From Chthoniobacteraceae bacterium (lineage in GTDB: Bacteria; Verrucomicrobiota; Verrucomicrobiia; Chthoniobacterales; Chthoniobacteraceae): a stretch of 64,000 nt of DNA. Positions 1-9,359 of the stretch are shown here, piece after piece. Under the pieces are notes generated by a model. That model had not been told where the DNA came from. It searched no databases and saw nothing but the letters and a program-made list of their open reading frames with translations. The DNA lies in the NCBI GenBank assembly GCA_947449735.1, contig CANFTB010000019.1, positions 1-64,000 of the forward strand. Reading direction: 5' to 3'. Each line of letters opens with the position of its first letter. Positions within the stretch are counted from its first letter, which is position 1. The position numbers and the translations under genes are program-made.

Positions 1-603
1 AAAATGCAGACCGAGGCCACCGACGCCTTCGACGTCTCCAAGGAACCTCAGGCCGTCCGCGACAAGTACGAACAGGGCCCGGGCATGGGCAAAAACACCA
101 ACGGCACCAAGCTCCTCGTGGCCCGCCGTCTGGTGGAGCGCGGCGTGCGTTTCGTGCAGGTGAGCACTGGCGGCTGGGACACCCACTCCGACATCGGAAA
201 CTCCGTGAAGCGTGCGGCACAGAGCATCGACGGCCCCGCTGGCGCACTCTTGCAGGACCTCAAAGAGCGCGGACTGCTCGACTCGACACTCGTGATGTGG
301 GGCGGCGAGTTCGGGCGCACAGTGACCGCCGGCGGCGGCGCAGGTGCTCCGGGACGCGACCACAACGGGAAGGCGATGGTGTCCTGGATGGCCGGCGGCG
401 GCGTCAAGGGCGGCCAGGCTTACGGCGGGACCGACGAGTTCGGCGGCCGGGCGACGGAGAACAAGATGCACGTCCATGACTTGCACGCGACGATTCTGGC
501 TCTCATGGGCTTCGACCACACCAAGTTAATCTACAACTACAACGGCCGCCCCTTCCGCCTTACGGACAACTTCGGCAACGTGGCGAAGGAACTCATCGCC
601 TGA
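1..603 (+). CDS. DUF1501 family protein, C-terminal part (5' end outside window)
   Basis: The frame is open from the first base, so the gene starts upstream. The first visible Met (base 4) is unlikely to be the start, because DUF1501 proteins usually have about 450 residues and only about 200 are visible. Family motifs are clear: GWDTHSD (57-63 counted from that Met), then EFGRT and GRDHNGK, which match the metal-binding region of this alkaline-phosphatase-like fold. Members usually carry an N-terminal Tat signal and are encoded beside DUF1549/1553 proteins. Here the gene is followed, after a short gap, by an ECF sigma/anti-sigma pair. The substrate is unknown. Compare the intact DUF1501 gene at 17151. 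Confidence 0.85.
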   Translation, partial: KMQTEATDAFDVSKEPQAVRDKYEQGPGMGKNTNGTKLLVARRLVERGVRFVQVSTGGWDTHSDIGNSVKRAAQSIDGPAGALLQDLKERGLLDSTLVMWGGEFGRTVTAGGGAGAPGRDHNGKAMVSWMAGGGVKGGQAYGGTDEFGGRATENKMHVHDLHATILALMGFDHTKLIYNYNGRPFRLTDNFGNVAKELIA

Positions 604-625
604 CACCGGCCGACCACCCATCGGA

Positions 626-1189
626 ATGGACACCCCCTGCCCACCGGACGCCTCCCCGGGCGCACCCTTGTCTGCCGAAAGGCAGGAGGAGTTTGTGCGC
701 CTGCTCAACGGCGCCCACGGACGCCTGCTGCGCTTCGTGGTTTCGCTCGTAGCGCGGAGGCACGATGCCGAGGATATTTTACAAAAAGCCAGCGTCACGA
801 TGTGGCGGCGTTTTGCCGATTTCAAATCGGGCACAGACTTCGTCGCCTGGGCCTGCACAGTGGCCGCCTACGAGGTGAAAAATTTCCAACGTTCCCTCGG
901 GCGTTCGCGTGTGCTCTTTGACGACGAACTCGTCGAGGTGCTGGCAGCGGAACGCATCGCAGACCTCAAACAGTACGACGCCCGTCTGGATGCTTTGGAG
1001 GAATGCGTGAAGAAGCTGGACGATTCCAGCAGGCTTCTAGTGGACGCCATTTACACCCGGGGCGAGGAAATCAAGGAATTCGCCCGCAAGGAGGGCCGCG
1101 CTCCCCAGACCCTCTACAACCGCCTCAACCTTATCCGCAAGCTCCTCACCGAGTGCATGCACAAGAAACTGGCTCCCGCAGCCTCGTAG
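626..1189 (+). CDS. ECF-family RNA polymerase sigma factor
   Basis: A 187-residue protein with the two-domain layout of a group 4 sigma factor. Region 2 spans about residues 22-90 (QEEFVRLLNGAHGRLLRFV, then DAEDILQKASVTMWRRF). Region 4 spans about 125-180 and ends in a helix-turn-helix-like stretch. The form resembles the planctomycete/verrucomicrobial ECF subfamily, which has a short linker and a degenerate region 4 (APQTLYNRLNLIRKLL). It lies 3 bases upstream of a FecR-type membrane protein, which is probably its anti-sigma factor. It likely controls the neighbouring surface-protein genes. A near-identical gene order occurs at 15628-17135. No Shine-Dalgarno sequence precedes the ATG. Confidence 0.9.
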   Translation: MDTPCPPDASPGAPLSAERQEEFVRLLNGAHGRLLRFVVSLVARRHDAEDILQKASVTMWRRFADFKSGTDFVAWACTVAAYEVKNFQRSLGRSRVLFDDELVEVLAAERIADLKQYDARLDALEECVKKLDDSSRLLVDAIYTRGEEIKEFARKEGRAPQTLYNRLNLIRKLLTECMHKKLAPAAS

Positions 1190-1192
1190 CCC

Positions 1193-2599
1193 ATGAGTAA
1201 GGACATTGATTCCCTGTACGCGCTTTTCGGCGGAGCTCTGAATGACACCCTCTCCGAAGCGCAGCAGCTCGAACTGGCGGCGCGCTTGAAGGCGGATCCG
1301 GCGGCGCGGGCCCTCTGGTTTGCGTACAACGACGTCGACTGCGCCCTGGGCGAATTGCCGGCGGACGCCCCGCAACCAGCCACCATTTCAAGCGCTCCGA
1401 TCGCACACGCCTCCTCGCCTCAGAAGGAACCCACGCCCAGGCGCTGGCTCTGGGCGGGTGCGGCGGCGGCGGCGGCTGTCGTTCTGGGCGGCCTCGAGCA
1501 GGCCCGCCATTCCGGGCAACCGGAACGCGTCGCCCGCTTCACCAGTCTGCAAGACGCGCTGTGGGCCTCCCCCTCGGCCGCGTTCCGGCGCGGCGAGATG
1601 CTGCGCAAAGGGCAGGTGCTGGAGCTGCTGTCGGGGGAGGTTCAAATCCAGTTTACAAGCGGAGCCCTCGTGACCCTGTACGCCCCCTGCATTTTTGAAG
1701 CCACCTCGGAAAACGGCGGATTCCTCACCTACGGCCAACTCAAGGCGCGCGCCGCGTCCACCGAGTCCCGCGGCTTCGTCATCCAGACGCCCACGGCGCG
1801 CATGGTCGACATCGGGACCGAGTTCATCGCCAGCGCGAGCGCGGACGGACAGAGCCGGGTCGAGGTCACCTCGGGCGAGGTGAAGGTGTACCTTCCCGGA
1901 CAGACAGAGTCCCGCAGCGTCCTGCAGGGAGAATCCTTTTCCATCGAAACCGGTGCGCAACGAGTCCTCACCCGAATCGAAGCGGGCGACGGCTCCCCCG
2001 CCTTCCGGCTTCCCTCGATCGAACCGCCGTCCACAAAGATCTCAGACGAAGTTCCCTCGGGAACCTTCACCGCCCGTCTTTTTCAAGGTGCGGACACCGT
2101 CGCCCCCCAGCAGGACTCCAATCCCCCTTCCGGGTCCACCCAGCAGACCGGGAATCATCCGCTCAAAAACGGCGTCAAGATCATCAACCACAAGGAAGGC
2201 CGGATCGTCATGGACCTCGGCGCCCTGATCGCCGTCACGAAAATCAACGCTTACAGCTGGCACCGCGGACAGCTCTTCGACAACGAATCCAACCGGCCGG
2301 CGCAAAACTTCGTGCTGTATGCCTCCGATACAGACACGCCTCCCGTGGCCGCGGGGAACCTCGAAGCCCAGGGCTGGCAGATGATCGGAAGCGTCGACTC
2401 GGACAAGTTTTTCGGGGTTGAAAACCCCAAGCTGCGCTCGGAACAGCAGGCCTGTTCCTTCACGTCCGCAACGGGCTGCCTCGGACGCTACCGCTATCTG
2501 CTGTGGCTTCCAGCGGGAACCTCCAGCGGAGACAGTCTGGCGGACCTCAAATCAGCATCCAGCAGCTTCGAGGTGTACGCGGAACCCTGGAGTTTCTAG
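1193..2599 (+). CDS. FecR-domain anti-sigma/sensor protein with C-terminal beta domain
   Basis: 468 residues. A cytoplasmic N-terminal segment (1-80) resembles the sigma-binding part of these anti-sigma factors. It is followed by one membrane helix (about 85-100, alanine-rich) and an extracytoplasmic FecR domain (about 125-260) with the typical TPTARMVDIGTEF stretch near residue 200 and a VEVTSGEVKVY repeat. Residues about 300-468 form a second beta-rich domain (MDLGALIAVTKINAYSWH) that looks like a discoidin-type carbohydrate-binding fold; that last call is by pattern only. It starts 3 bases after the ECF sigma stop, so the two are surely co-transcribed. It probably senses an envelope signal and releases the sigma factor. 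Confidence 0.85.
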   Translation: MSKDIDSLYALFGGALNDTLSEAQQLELAARLKADPAARALWFAYNDVDCALGELPADAPQPATISSAPIAHASSPQKEPTPRRWLWAGAAAAAAVVLGGLEQARHSGQPERVARFTSLQDALWASPSAAFRRGEMLRKGQVLELLSGEVQIQFTSGALVTLYAPCIFEATSENGGFLTYGQLKARAASTESRGFVIQTPTARMVDIGTEFIASASADGQSRVEVTSGEVKVYLPGQTESRSVLQGESFSIETGAQRVLTRIEAGDGSPAFRLPSIEPPSTKISDEVPSGTFTARLFQGADTVAPQQDSNPPSGSTQQTGNHPLKNGVKIINHKEGRIVMDLGALIAVTKINAYSWHRGQLFDNESNRPAQNFVLYASDTDTPPVAAGNLEAQGWQMIGSVDSDKFFGVENPKLRSEQQACSFTSATGCLGRYRYLLWLPAGTSSGDSLADLKSASSSFEVYAEPWSF

Positions 2600-2641
2600 G
2601 GCGCCCCTCCACCCGGAGCCGCCCTCGCAGACAACCGGGGT

Positions 2642-2995
2642 TCACCCCTTGGAACCGGCCTCCGCAGGAAGCCGTTCAATCACCACGGCCGTCCCGTAAC
2701 AAAGCACCTCCGTCGCCGACACGCTCGAGGACCCCACGTCGGACGCATCGTAGCGCACGCCCACGATCGCGTTCGCGCCAAGGGCAGACGCCTCGGCCAA
2801 CATCGCATCATACGCCTGCTGCCGCGCCTGTTCGCACATTTCCCGAAACGCCCCGATCTGTCCGCCCAGGATGTTTTTCAACCCTCCCAGAAACCCCTGC
2901 ACAATGGTCGGAGAGCGCACGATGATCCCCCTCACGATCCCCTTGTATTCCGTGATCTTGTGCCCCTCTACGTCCAATGTGGTGGTGATAACCAT
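2642..2995 (-). CDS. YbjQ/UPF0145 family protein
   Basis: 117 residues, the usual length for the YbjQ (UPF0145) family. It starts with the typical strand pattern VITTTLDVEGHKITEYKGIV and ends with GANAIVGVRYD. These cytosolic proteins form pentamers in known structures; some are described as heavy-metal-binding, but no function is firmly established. It is transcribed alone on the minus strand between two plus-strand modules, converging on the FecR gene with only 42 bases between stops. No terminator is visible in that gap. Confidence 0.85.
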   Translation of the reverse strand: MVITTTLDVEGHKITEYKGIVRGIIVRSPTIVQGFLGGLKNILGGQIGAFREMCEQARQQAYDAMLAEASALGANAIVGVRYDASDVGSSSVSATEVLCYGTAVVIERLPAEAGSKG

Positions 2996-3351
2996 GCCGC
3001 AATGCTATTGCCTTCAGCTGTTTCTTCAACGGAAACTGCAGCCCTACTTTCCCGAGGGCTGTGACACACCTCCACCACATGAGAAGAAGGAAGTTCTCAC
3101 GCGGAGGCGCGGAACCGCGGAGATAATTTTGAGATAAGATCGGGCCCAACGCTTCTGCCATCCTCCGCGCCCCAGAAACACCGTCACACTGTCTGATCCT
3201 AAGATTGGTCGGCTCTTGATTTACAAAAATGACCGGACACGAAGGACCCCATCGGGGAAAGGTCCGAGAGTGCTGGCACGGCATTGCCCCCACCGGCAAT
3301 GGCCATAAAAACATCAGCCGCCCCGCTCACGCAGAAGCCCCGGAGGATCCG
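2996..3351. other. Intergenic stretch with one REP-like GC-rich repeat copy
   Basis: No convincing gene on either strand. Bases 3092-3125 carry a GC-rich motif (core ACGCGGAGGCGCGGAACC) followed by an AT-rich run. The same motif occurs twice, as an inverted pair, at 13869-13962. The stretch lies between two minus-strand genes and probably contains the promoter of the YbjQ-family gene, but no clear -35/-10 pair was found. Confidence 0.5.
3092..3125 (+). repeat. REP-like interspersed repeat, single copy
   Basis: The sequence GTTCTCACGCGGAGGCGCGG, continuing AACCGCGGAG, matches the reverse complement of 13940-13970 and, more loosely, 13862-13894. It is intergenic and GC-rich with an AT-rich tail, as is common for REP-type repeats. 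Copy number in the genome cannot be judged from this window. Confidence 0.5.
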
Positions 3352-3738
3352 CTAGTGCTTCCGGTTCGGTGGCTGAATGATGATGTTCTGGGTGAACTCG
3401 GGCAGGCCTCCGTTGTGCTCGTCCACTCGCAACTCAGCCAGACAGGCCTCCACGAACTGGAGCGCTTCGGAGCGCTGCATAACCGCGGCCTTGTCTGCGA
3501 GTTCAAGGCGCTTGGTGTGGTGGCGGAAACTGAAACGCACCTTGCCAGTGGTCAAAAGCTGGACGAAAACCCCGAGGCTGTGGGAACCAGTGTGCCCCAG
3601 GCGATCCACATTTTCTTTAATCACCTCCTCAAGAGTCACCTCAAAAGGCCCCGCATTGACGTCCGATGGCAATTTTTCATCGCCAATAGGGATGATTGTT
3701 TGCTGGAGAATAATCTTTCCGGCGGCCTCAAAACTCAT
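3352..3738 (-). CDS. Hypothetical protein, 128 residues
   Basis: An unrecognised small protein (MSFEAAGKIILQQTIIPIGD at the N-terminus, PEFTQNIIIQPPNRKH at the end). The ATG at 3738 is preferred over one seven codons upstream because GGAG lies seven bases before it, one of the few Shine-Dalgarno sites in this window. There is no signal peptide, membrane helix or cysteine cluster, so it is probably cytosolic. The middle has a charged, amphipathic stretch (RSEALQFVEACLAELRVDE). It is divergent from the large kinase gene at 3854, with 115 bases between the starts, so the two may share a control region. No function can be assigned. Confidence 0.65.
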   Translation of the reverse strand: MSFEAAGKIILQQTIIPIGDEKLPSDVNAGPFEVTLEEVIKENVDRLGHTGSHSLGVFVQLLTTGKVRFSFRHHTKRLELADKAAVMQRSEALQFVEACLAELRVDEHNGGLPEFTQNIIIQPPNRKH

Positions 3739-3812
3739 GGCAAAACTCCAACACGCCAAGCAGCGAAAGTCAATCCGCCAGAAGGCGTGAACCCTGACAG
3801 AGCCAGAGAGAT

Positions 3813-3842
3813 TTGATTCGATTCTAAATTAGCATGTAATAT
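3813..3842 (+). promoter_or_regulatory. Putative sigma70-type promoter for the kinase gene, possibly leaderless
   Basis: TTGATT (3813-3818) and TAATAT (3837-3842) are separated by 18 bases. The start codon at 3854 lies only 11 bases after the -10 box, and no Shine-Dalgarno sequence is present, so the transcript would be nearly leaderless. Prediction by eye only. Confidence 0.35.
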
Positions 3843-3853
3843 AACCTTAAACC

Positions 3854-6800
3854 ATGCCACCCCTCCCGCGAGCGACTTGGGAGATCCTCGTCTCCGAAAA
3901 CGCCTCCGCCGAGCGCTCCTACCAGCTGAGCGACGGCTCCCTCCTCGTTGGCACCTCCCCCGGTTGCGCGATCGTCACCTCCGCTCCCGGCGTCGCTCCG
4001 CGACACGCCGAGTTCGTAGCCGCCCCGGGGACGCTCCAGCTCCGCGCTCTTGATGAAACCCCGCCCGTCCTCCTCAACGGAGCCCCCGTCCGCGGACTCG
4101 TCGACGTCCCCTGCCCAGCCACGGTTCAGATCGGCTCCCTGCACATTTCAGTCAAAGAAGCCGCCGCGCCCGGTCCGTCAAAGACGAACCAGGACTCCAC
4201 CCTGCGACTCGTCCACCCGGCGCGGCCGGAATTCGGTCCGCTCACGGATCCCGAAAATCTCGACGTCACCGGGCGCATCGTCTACCGCCTCCCCGGCGCA
4301 GAGGACACCGCCTCACCCGGGACGGCCGGCGCCGGTTCCAAGGACGCGCCCCCGCAGAGCACCGCATTTAGCGGGGAAGTCACCATGGCGTTCTCCATGG
4401 AAACTCTCGAGATTCCCATCTCGGACAAGATGCCGGTGCGCATGGACTACGAGGTCAAAGACGAGATCGCCCGGGGCGGCATGGGACGAATCTTCTCCGC
4501 AGAGGACATCTCCCTCGAGCGCCACGTCGCACTCAAAGTGAGCACGGTCGGGGACCCCGACAGAGCCCCCCAGTTTTTCCGCGAAGCCAAAATCCTCGCG
4601 GCCCTTGCGCACCCCAACATTGTTCCCATCCACAGCGTCGGGGAGGATTCCGCAGGACGCCCCTTCTATTCGATGAAGCTCATCCAGGGGCGCACCCTTC
4701 AAAGGATCATCAAACAGCTCTCCTCTGGCGACAGGGAAACTACGGAGGCTTACCCGCGCATGCGGCTACTGGACATCTTCCGCAAGGTCTGCGATGCCGT
4801 GTCCTTTGCCCATTCCAGAGGCTACCTGCACCGCGACCTCAAACCCGACAACATCATGGTGGGCGAGTTCGGGGAGGTGCTCGTGATGGACTGGGGGCTT
4901 GCGAAAGCGATTCGCAGGCCCGGCGCGGAAACGGCGGGGCATGGCCCGCAGGAGGACGAACCCGAGACCCTGCCCTACATCGAGGGCACACCCCAGTACA
5001 TGTCTCCGGAGCAGGCGAACGGAGTATACGGCGGACTGGACGAACGTTCGGACATCTATTCGCTTGGAGGCATTCTGTACGCCATTCTGACACGGCGTGC
5101 ACCAGTGAGCGGTTCCTCCCTCAACGAGGTGCTCGAAAAAGTGCGCAAGGGCGAAACCACCACCATGGCGATGCCCCGGGGCGAGGTCAGCAGCGCCACA
5201 CCGAAACGAGACGCCTTGCGGGTGCCGGATGCGCTGCGGGCCGTGACTTTCAAGGCGCTTGCGAAGGACCGCGACCGCCGTTATCGGAGCGTCGCTGGGC
5301 TGGCAAGCGATATCGAAGCCTACATCGGCGGGTTTGCCACGCAGGCAGAGGGCGCGGGCCTCGCGCGCCAACTGGTTCTACTCGTCAAAAGACACCGCCT
5401 GGCATCCGCGCTCGTCGGGATTGCAATGACCGGAGCCCTGATATTCACCACGCAGCTGGCGGAAAGCGAAAAGAACGCCCAAGCCAGCGCCGATCTGGCA
5501 AAGAAGGAGGCAGCCCGAGCGACGGCCAACGCAGACGAGGCCAAGCGCAACGCCGCGCTCGCAGCGGAGAAAGCCCGAATTGCCGCAGAGAACGAACAGC
5601 AAGCGAAGCAGGAAAAGGAAGAATCCCGCAAGGCGCAGGCCCGCACTCAAATCGCCCTCGCCGAGGCTGCCGAACAGGCGCAAAACGCCGCGGCCATGCA
5701 AAAGGCGCTGGATGGCGTGCCTGAGGACTTGCAGAACCAAGAGTGGCGGTACCTCTCCGGACTGACCGATTCAGCGGAGGTCACCCTTGAAAATAAGACG
5801 GCCTCAAGATGGCACAAATTCGAACCGCACCCGAAGGATCCGGACTTGCTGTTTACTCTCCATGAAGACGGCGCGATCCGCACCGTAAACCTCAAGACAG
5901 GAATCCAGGAAATGGTCGTCCATACGGGTCGGGGACACCCTCAAACCTCGCGCCTCGCCATTTCCCCCGACGCAAAACTCGCGGCGGTCTGCGGATTGAA
6001 TTTAAAGCAGTCCCTGATTGAGGTGGAACTGTTCGACCTTGAGACGAAAACTACAAGGGGCGGCTTCGAGTTTTCCTATCCTGAATCCAGAGTGATGCCC
6101 TATTTCCAATTCGACAGCAAAAGCACTGTGCTTCTGTGCTCAATCACGAGACCGGCTCAGGTTTACCTGTATGACGTGGGCAAGAGCGCGCTCCGCTGGG
6201 ACCCCTGGACGCATCCGGATAAAAAAGGTGGAATTGCCAGCCTTTCCCGTCACGAAAGATCCGTATTGGTTCGCCTTGTGGGGAGCGAGGAACTGGTGGA
6301 GATTTCCGTGGTCGACGGAGTTCAAAAAAACGAACAACCCAAGGAAAAGTTCAAACCTGGCGTGGGCGCGCCCGAGTTTTATGCCTACACCCCGTCAGCA
6401 GGGAGGGTATTCTCCTCGCTGAACGGAGTGCTCGTGGGTTTTGAGCCCCAATCCGGCAAGCGGCTTTTCGCCGAGCGACTCCCCAGCCTCTCCGGGCTGC
6501 CTGGGACGAAAGCTCAAAGCAACCTCGCCTACATTTCAGATCCCGAGCTCGCTGTCACCCTCAATCCAGTCTCCGACGGGGCGGCGGCGCTCTTGATTCA
6601 TGATACAACCGACGGGAGGGCCATCCAGACAAGGCTCGTCCAAATGCAGAAAAGCCTGCACCTGGACTGGCAGCTCACAACCCATCCACTCTCTAAAAAA
6701 ATCGCTGTCGCACGGGGGGACAGCATCAAGGTTTGGGCGCTCCCTCGGAATGGTCACAAGACGCAGTTTGCAGTTTGGAGCAACAGCGTTTTTGACGGGT

Positions 6801-7750
6801 TCAGTTTCGTGCACGGCAACGCAAAGATAGTCACCACGCTCAAATCCGGCATCCATTCGGAAAGCACAACGGCAGAATTGGAGGTTCGAACGCTCGAAAC
6901 CAGTCCGGAAAGCCGCTCAATGCAACTCCTGCCGCTCGAACAGCCGTTCGTCACGCATCCAGCCGTTTACACTACCGCCAGTCGGGACGGAAAGTGGCTG
7001 GGCGCAAAATTCCAACAGGATGCCACCTTCGTCATCTGGGGCGTCGAAGAAGGGGTGATGAGCGCCCCCCGGAGCTTCAAGCCAGGCGGAGCTTTCTGGG
7101 ACCTCAAGTTTAGCCCCTCCGGCCGCATGCTCTGGACAAGTAACGGCGCGATCGAACTCGCCTCGGAACAGCTTATCAGCAAACTAGACCGCGCGGGCTT
7201 GTGGAGGCCGCCGGAGCTGATTTCACCCGTCTGGATGGGAGAATCCCGTGTCGCAGAAATTCAAATGCTGCAGAAGGATAAAACCAACCTGACCTGGAAT
7301 GCCGACCGCACGATTGTCTCCTGGGAAGTCAAAACCGGTCTGAGGGTAGGAACCGCGCAGACAACGGACGCCCTTTGTCTGGCTGCCTCCCCGGACGGGA
7401 CTCAACTTGCAGAGGGCGGCGCTGATCTGCGCGTGCGTATCCGCGATGCTGAGACCCTAGCCGTCCTGAAAACAATGCGCGTCCACGACGGTCCGGTGGA
7501 GGACATGGCGTGGCACCCGAAACTCCCGCTGCTCGCCACAGCTTCCAGTGACTACTCGATTAGAATATGGGACCTTCGCACGGAGCAAATGAGGGAGGAA
7601 TTCCGCTACATCCGCAACATTCAGCCTTTGAGGGTCAAATGGAGTCCCGACGGCAAATATCTTGCTGTATCCGATTCGGGAGGACCCCCTAACGTCGTGA
7701 AGGTCTACGAACCGGAGGCCTGCAAAGAGACGGACCAACCCAGCCGATAG
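3854..7750 (+). CDS. FHA-domain serine/threonine protein kinase with WD40 repeats
   Basis: 1298 residues. Residues about 9-100 look like an FHA domain. The kinase domain starts near 197: the glycine loop is EIARGGMGRIF (204-214), the VALKV lysine follows near 228, HRDLKPDN begins at 326, and DWG (346-348) replaces the usual DFG; GTPQYMSPEQ follows. A single membrane helix lies near 515-537, then an alanine/glutamate-rich coiled coil (540-620), then an extracytoplasmic WD40 propeller to the end (for example HDGPVEDMAWHP at 1211 and IRIWDL at 1236-1241). The protein probably senses an envelope signal through the propeller and phosphorylates cytosolic targets. A remnant of a paralogue lies at 15280-15510. 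No Shine-Dalgarno sequence is seen. Confidence 0.9.
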   Translation: MPPLPRATWEILVSENASAERSYQLSDGSLLVGTSPGCAIVTSAPGVAPRHAEFVAAPGTLQLRALDETPPVLLNGAPVRGLVDVPCPATVQIGSLHISVKEAAAPGPSKTNQDSTLRLVHPARPEFGPLTDPENLDVTGRIVYRLPGAEDTASPGTAGAGSKDAPPQSTAFSGEVTMAFSMETLEIPISDKMPVRMDYEVKDEIARGGMGRIFSAEDISLERHVALKVSTVGDPDRAPQFFREAKILAALAHPNIVPIHSVGEDSAGRPFYSMKLIQGRTLQRIIKQLSSGDRETTEAYPRMRLLDIFRKVCDAVSFAHSRGYLHRDLKPDNIMVGEFGEVLVMDWGLAKAIRRPGAETAGHGPQEDEPETLPYIEGTPQYMSPEQANGVYGGLDERSDIYSLGGILYAILTRRAPVSGSSLNEVLEKVRKGETTTMAMPRGEVSSATPKRDALRVPDALRAVTFKALAKDRDRRYRSVAGLASDIEAYIGGFATQAEGAGLARQLVLLVKRHRLASALVGIAMTGALIFTTQLAESEKNAQASADLAKKEAARATANADEAKRNAALAAEKARIAAENEQQAKQEKEESRKAQARTQIALAEAAEQAQNAAAMQKALDGVPEDLQNQEWRYLSGLTDSAEVTLENKTASRWHKFEPHPKDPDLLFTLHEDGAIRTVNLKTGIQEMVVHTGRGHPQTSRLAISPDAKLAAVCGLNLKQSLIEVELFDLETKTTRGGFEFSYPESRVMPYFQFDSKSTVLLCSITRPAQVYLYDVGKSALRWDPWTHPDKKGGIASLSRHERSVLVRLVGSEELVEISVVDGVQKNEQPKEKFKPGVGAPEFYAYTPSAGRVFSSLNGVLVGFEPQSGKRLFAERLPSLSGLPGTKAQSNLAYISDPELAVTLNPVSDGAAALLIHDTTDGRAIQTRLVQMQKSLHLDWQLTTHPLSKKIAVARGDSIKVWALPRNGHKTQFAVWSNSVFDGFSFVHGNAKIVTTLKSGIHSESTTAELEVRTLETSPESRSMQLLPLEQPFVTHPAVYTTASRDGKWLGAKFQQDATFVIWGVEEGVMSAPRSFKPGGAFWDLKFSPSGRMLWTSNGAIELASEQLISKLDRAGLWRPPELISPVWMGESRVAEIQMLQKDKTNLTWNADRTIVSWEVKTGLRVGTAQTTDALCLAASPDGTQLAEGGADLRVRIRDAETLAVLKTMRVHDGPVEDMAWHPKLPLLATASSDYSIRIWDLRTEQMREEFRYIRNIQPLRVKWSPDGKYLAVSDSGGPPNVVKVYEPEACKETDQPSR

Positions 7751-8063
7751 CGGAGCGAAGGCGGCAGAGGACCTCGAATCAGGTAAAAGTTACGGCCAGG
7801 ATGCCGAGGCAGCACAGCGCCTGTAGTTGAGCGTAGCGACACCACCGGCTCGTCTTACTTGAAAATCCTCCAGATGGGCCGCGTACCACGACCTCCACCT
7901 GGAGATGATCCGCAGGAAGCCACTTTAACCCAGCAGGCACGGATTGATTTCAAAGAGCCTGGCAACGGGTTTCTCATTTAGATCGCTAAAAGCGTCCTCT
8001 TTTTTGTTACGATGGCCACGCCCTGCGGGAACGCCTCCTGTTCCCATTCCTCCCGCCACCCTT
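7751..8063. other. Intergenic stretch before the DUF1552 gene
   Basis: No credible gene. The first ten bases after the kinase stop (TAGCGGAGCG including the stop) also follow the stop of the kinase remnant at 15510, which supports their common origin. A short CGCT-AAA-AGCG hairpin followed by a T-rich run lies near 7984-8005; it could be a weak terminator, but this is uncertain. No clear promoter was recognised. Confidence 0.4.
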
Positions 8064-9359
8064 ATGCCACCGCTCCGATCCTCCCCATCCAATCTAAACC
8101 GACGCTCCTTCCTTCGCGGAGCGGGGATCACCCTGGCTCTCCCCTTTCTCGAAGCCTTCGCCCCACGCGTCTCTCGCGCCGCTGATCCATCGGCCCCCCC
8201 ACGCCGGATGGTCTGTATCATGACCAACACCGGACTTATTCCGGACAACTTCTTTCCAAAAACAGCCGGCTCCGATTACGAAATCACCCGTTACCTCGCC
8301 CACCTTCAGGAACATCGCAATCACCTCACTCTGATTGGCGGGGTCTCCCATCCGGACAACTCGGGCGGGCACATGGTCGAAAAAAGCTTCCTCACAGGCG
8401 CTCGTTTCCCCTCTTCGCCCTCCTTTAAAAACACCATCTCCCTCGACCAGGCCGCGGCGGAGCACATCGGCCACCACACCCGCTTTCCCTTCCTGGCACT
8501 CGGCGTAAACGACAAACACGACGGCCTCCTGTCGGTCACACGCGACGGCATTTTTATCCCTCCCGAGTTTAGCCCCTCCAAACTCTACAACCGCCTTTTT
8601 ACAGCCGACACCCCCGAAGAGAGCCAGTCACGCCTGCGCGAAATTCGAAACCGCACAAGCCTCCTGGATTTTGTAAACGACAAGGCCAAACGGCTCGAAA
8701 AGCTTCTGGGTGCCGCCGACCGGAGTCGTCTTGATCAATACTTCACCTCCGTTCGGGAATTGGAACACCGCCTCCAGCATGCCGAGGACTGGCAAAATCG
8801 GCAAAAGCCTCAAACCGGCGCCGCGTCACCGAAGGACATTGCCGACATCACACAAGATAAAGACCGGGCTGCATTGATGTACGACATGGCCAGGCTCGCG
8901 CTGGAGAGCGACAGCACGCGCCTGATCACGCTTTATCTGAATCCTCTGGAGGTCACCCTCAAGCTGCCCGGAGTAAACGACCGCACGCATTCCCTGACAC
9001 ATCACGGCAACGAGCCCGAGAAACTCGAGCAACTTGCGAAGATCGAAGAAGCGGGAATCCAAAACCTCGCAGGTTTTCTAAGCGGCCTGTCGTCGGTCAA
9101 AGAGGGCGACCAAACCCTGCTCGACAACACCATGGTCCTCTTCGGATCCAACATGGCCAGTGGCAATTCACACTCGAATACCAACCTGCCCATCCTTCTT
9201 GCAGGGGGCGGATTTAAACACGGACAACACCTCCAGTTTGACCTCAAGAATAACACCCCGCTCTGCAACCTTTACCTCAGCATGCTCCAGCGTCTGGGGA
9301 TTGAATCCGATAAATTTGCCTCCAGCACAGGCACACTCACCGGACTCGACCCCCGATGA
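8064..9359 (+). CDS. DUF1552 family secreted protein (Tat signal)
   Basis: Start chosen at 8064, not at an ATG 40 codons upstream, because it puts a twin-arginine signal (NRRSFLRGAG, residues 11-20, then a hydrophobic run ALPFLEAFAP) at the N-terminus. The mature protein (about 400 residues) has DUF1552 features, including KSFLTGA, SLDQAAAEHIG and a C-terminal NTNLPILLAGGGF block similar to DUF1501. It is exported folded, probably to the periplasm or outer face. Its stop overlaps the next start by ATGA (9356-9359). DUF1552 genes are regularly paired with DUF1592/1588/1585 genes, as here. The substrate of the pair is unknown. Confidence 0.9.
   Translation: MPPLRSSPSNLNRRSFLRGAGITLALPFLEAFAPRVSRAADPSAPPRRMVCIMTNTGLIPDNFFPKTAGSDYEITRYLAHLQEHRNHLTLIGGVSHPDNSGGHMVEKSFLTGARFPSSPSFKNTISLDQAAAEHIGHHTRFPFLALGVNDKHDGLLSVTRDGIFIPPEFSPSKLYNRLFTADTPEESQSRLREIRNRTSLLDFVNDKAKRLEKLLGAADRSRLDQYFTSVRELEHRLQHAEDWQNRQKPQTGAASPKDIADITQDKDRAALMYDMARLALESDSTRLITLYLNPLEVTLKLPGVNDRTHSLTHHGNEPEKLEQLAKIEEAGIQNLAGFLSGLSSVKEGDQTLLDNTMVLFGSNMASGNSHSNTNLPILLAGGGFKHGQHLQFDLKNNTPLCNLYLSMLQRLGIESDKFASSTGTLTGLDPR

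Noticed and set aside
3229-3816. A 195-codon plus-strand frame across 3229-3816
   Set aside because: It is the opposite-strand shadow of the minus-strand gene at 3352-3738 and has no start signal.
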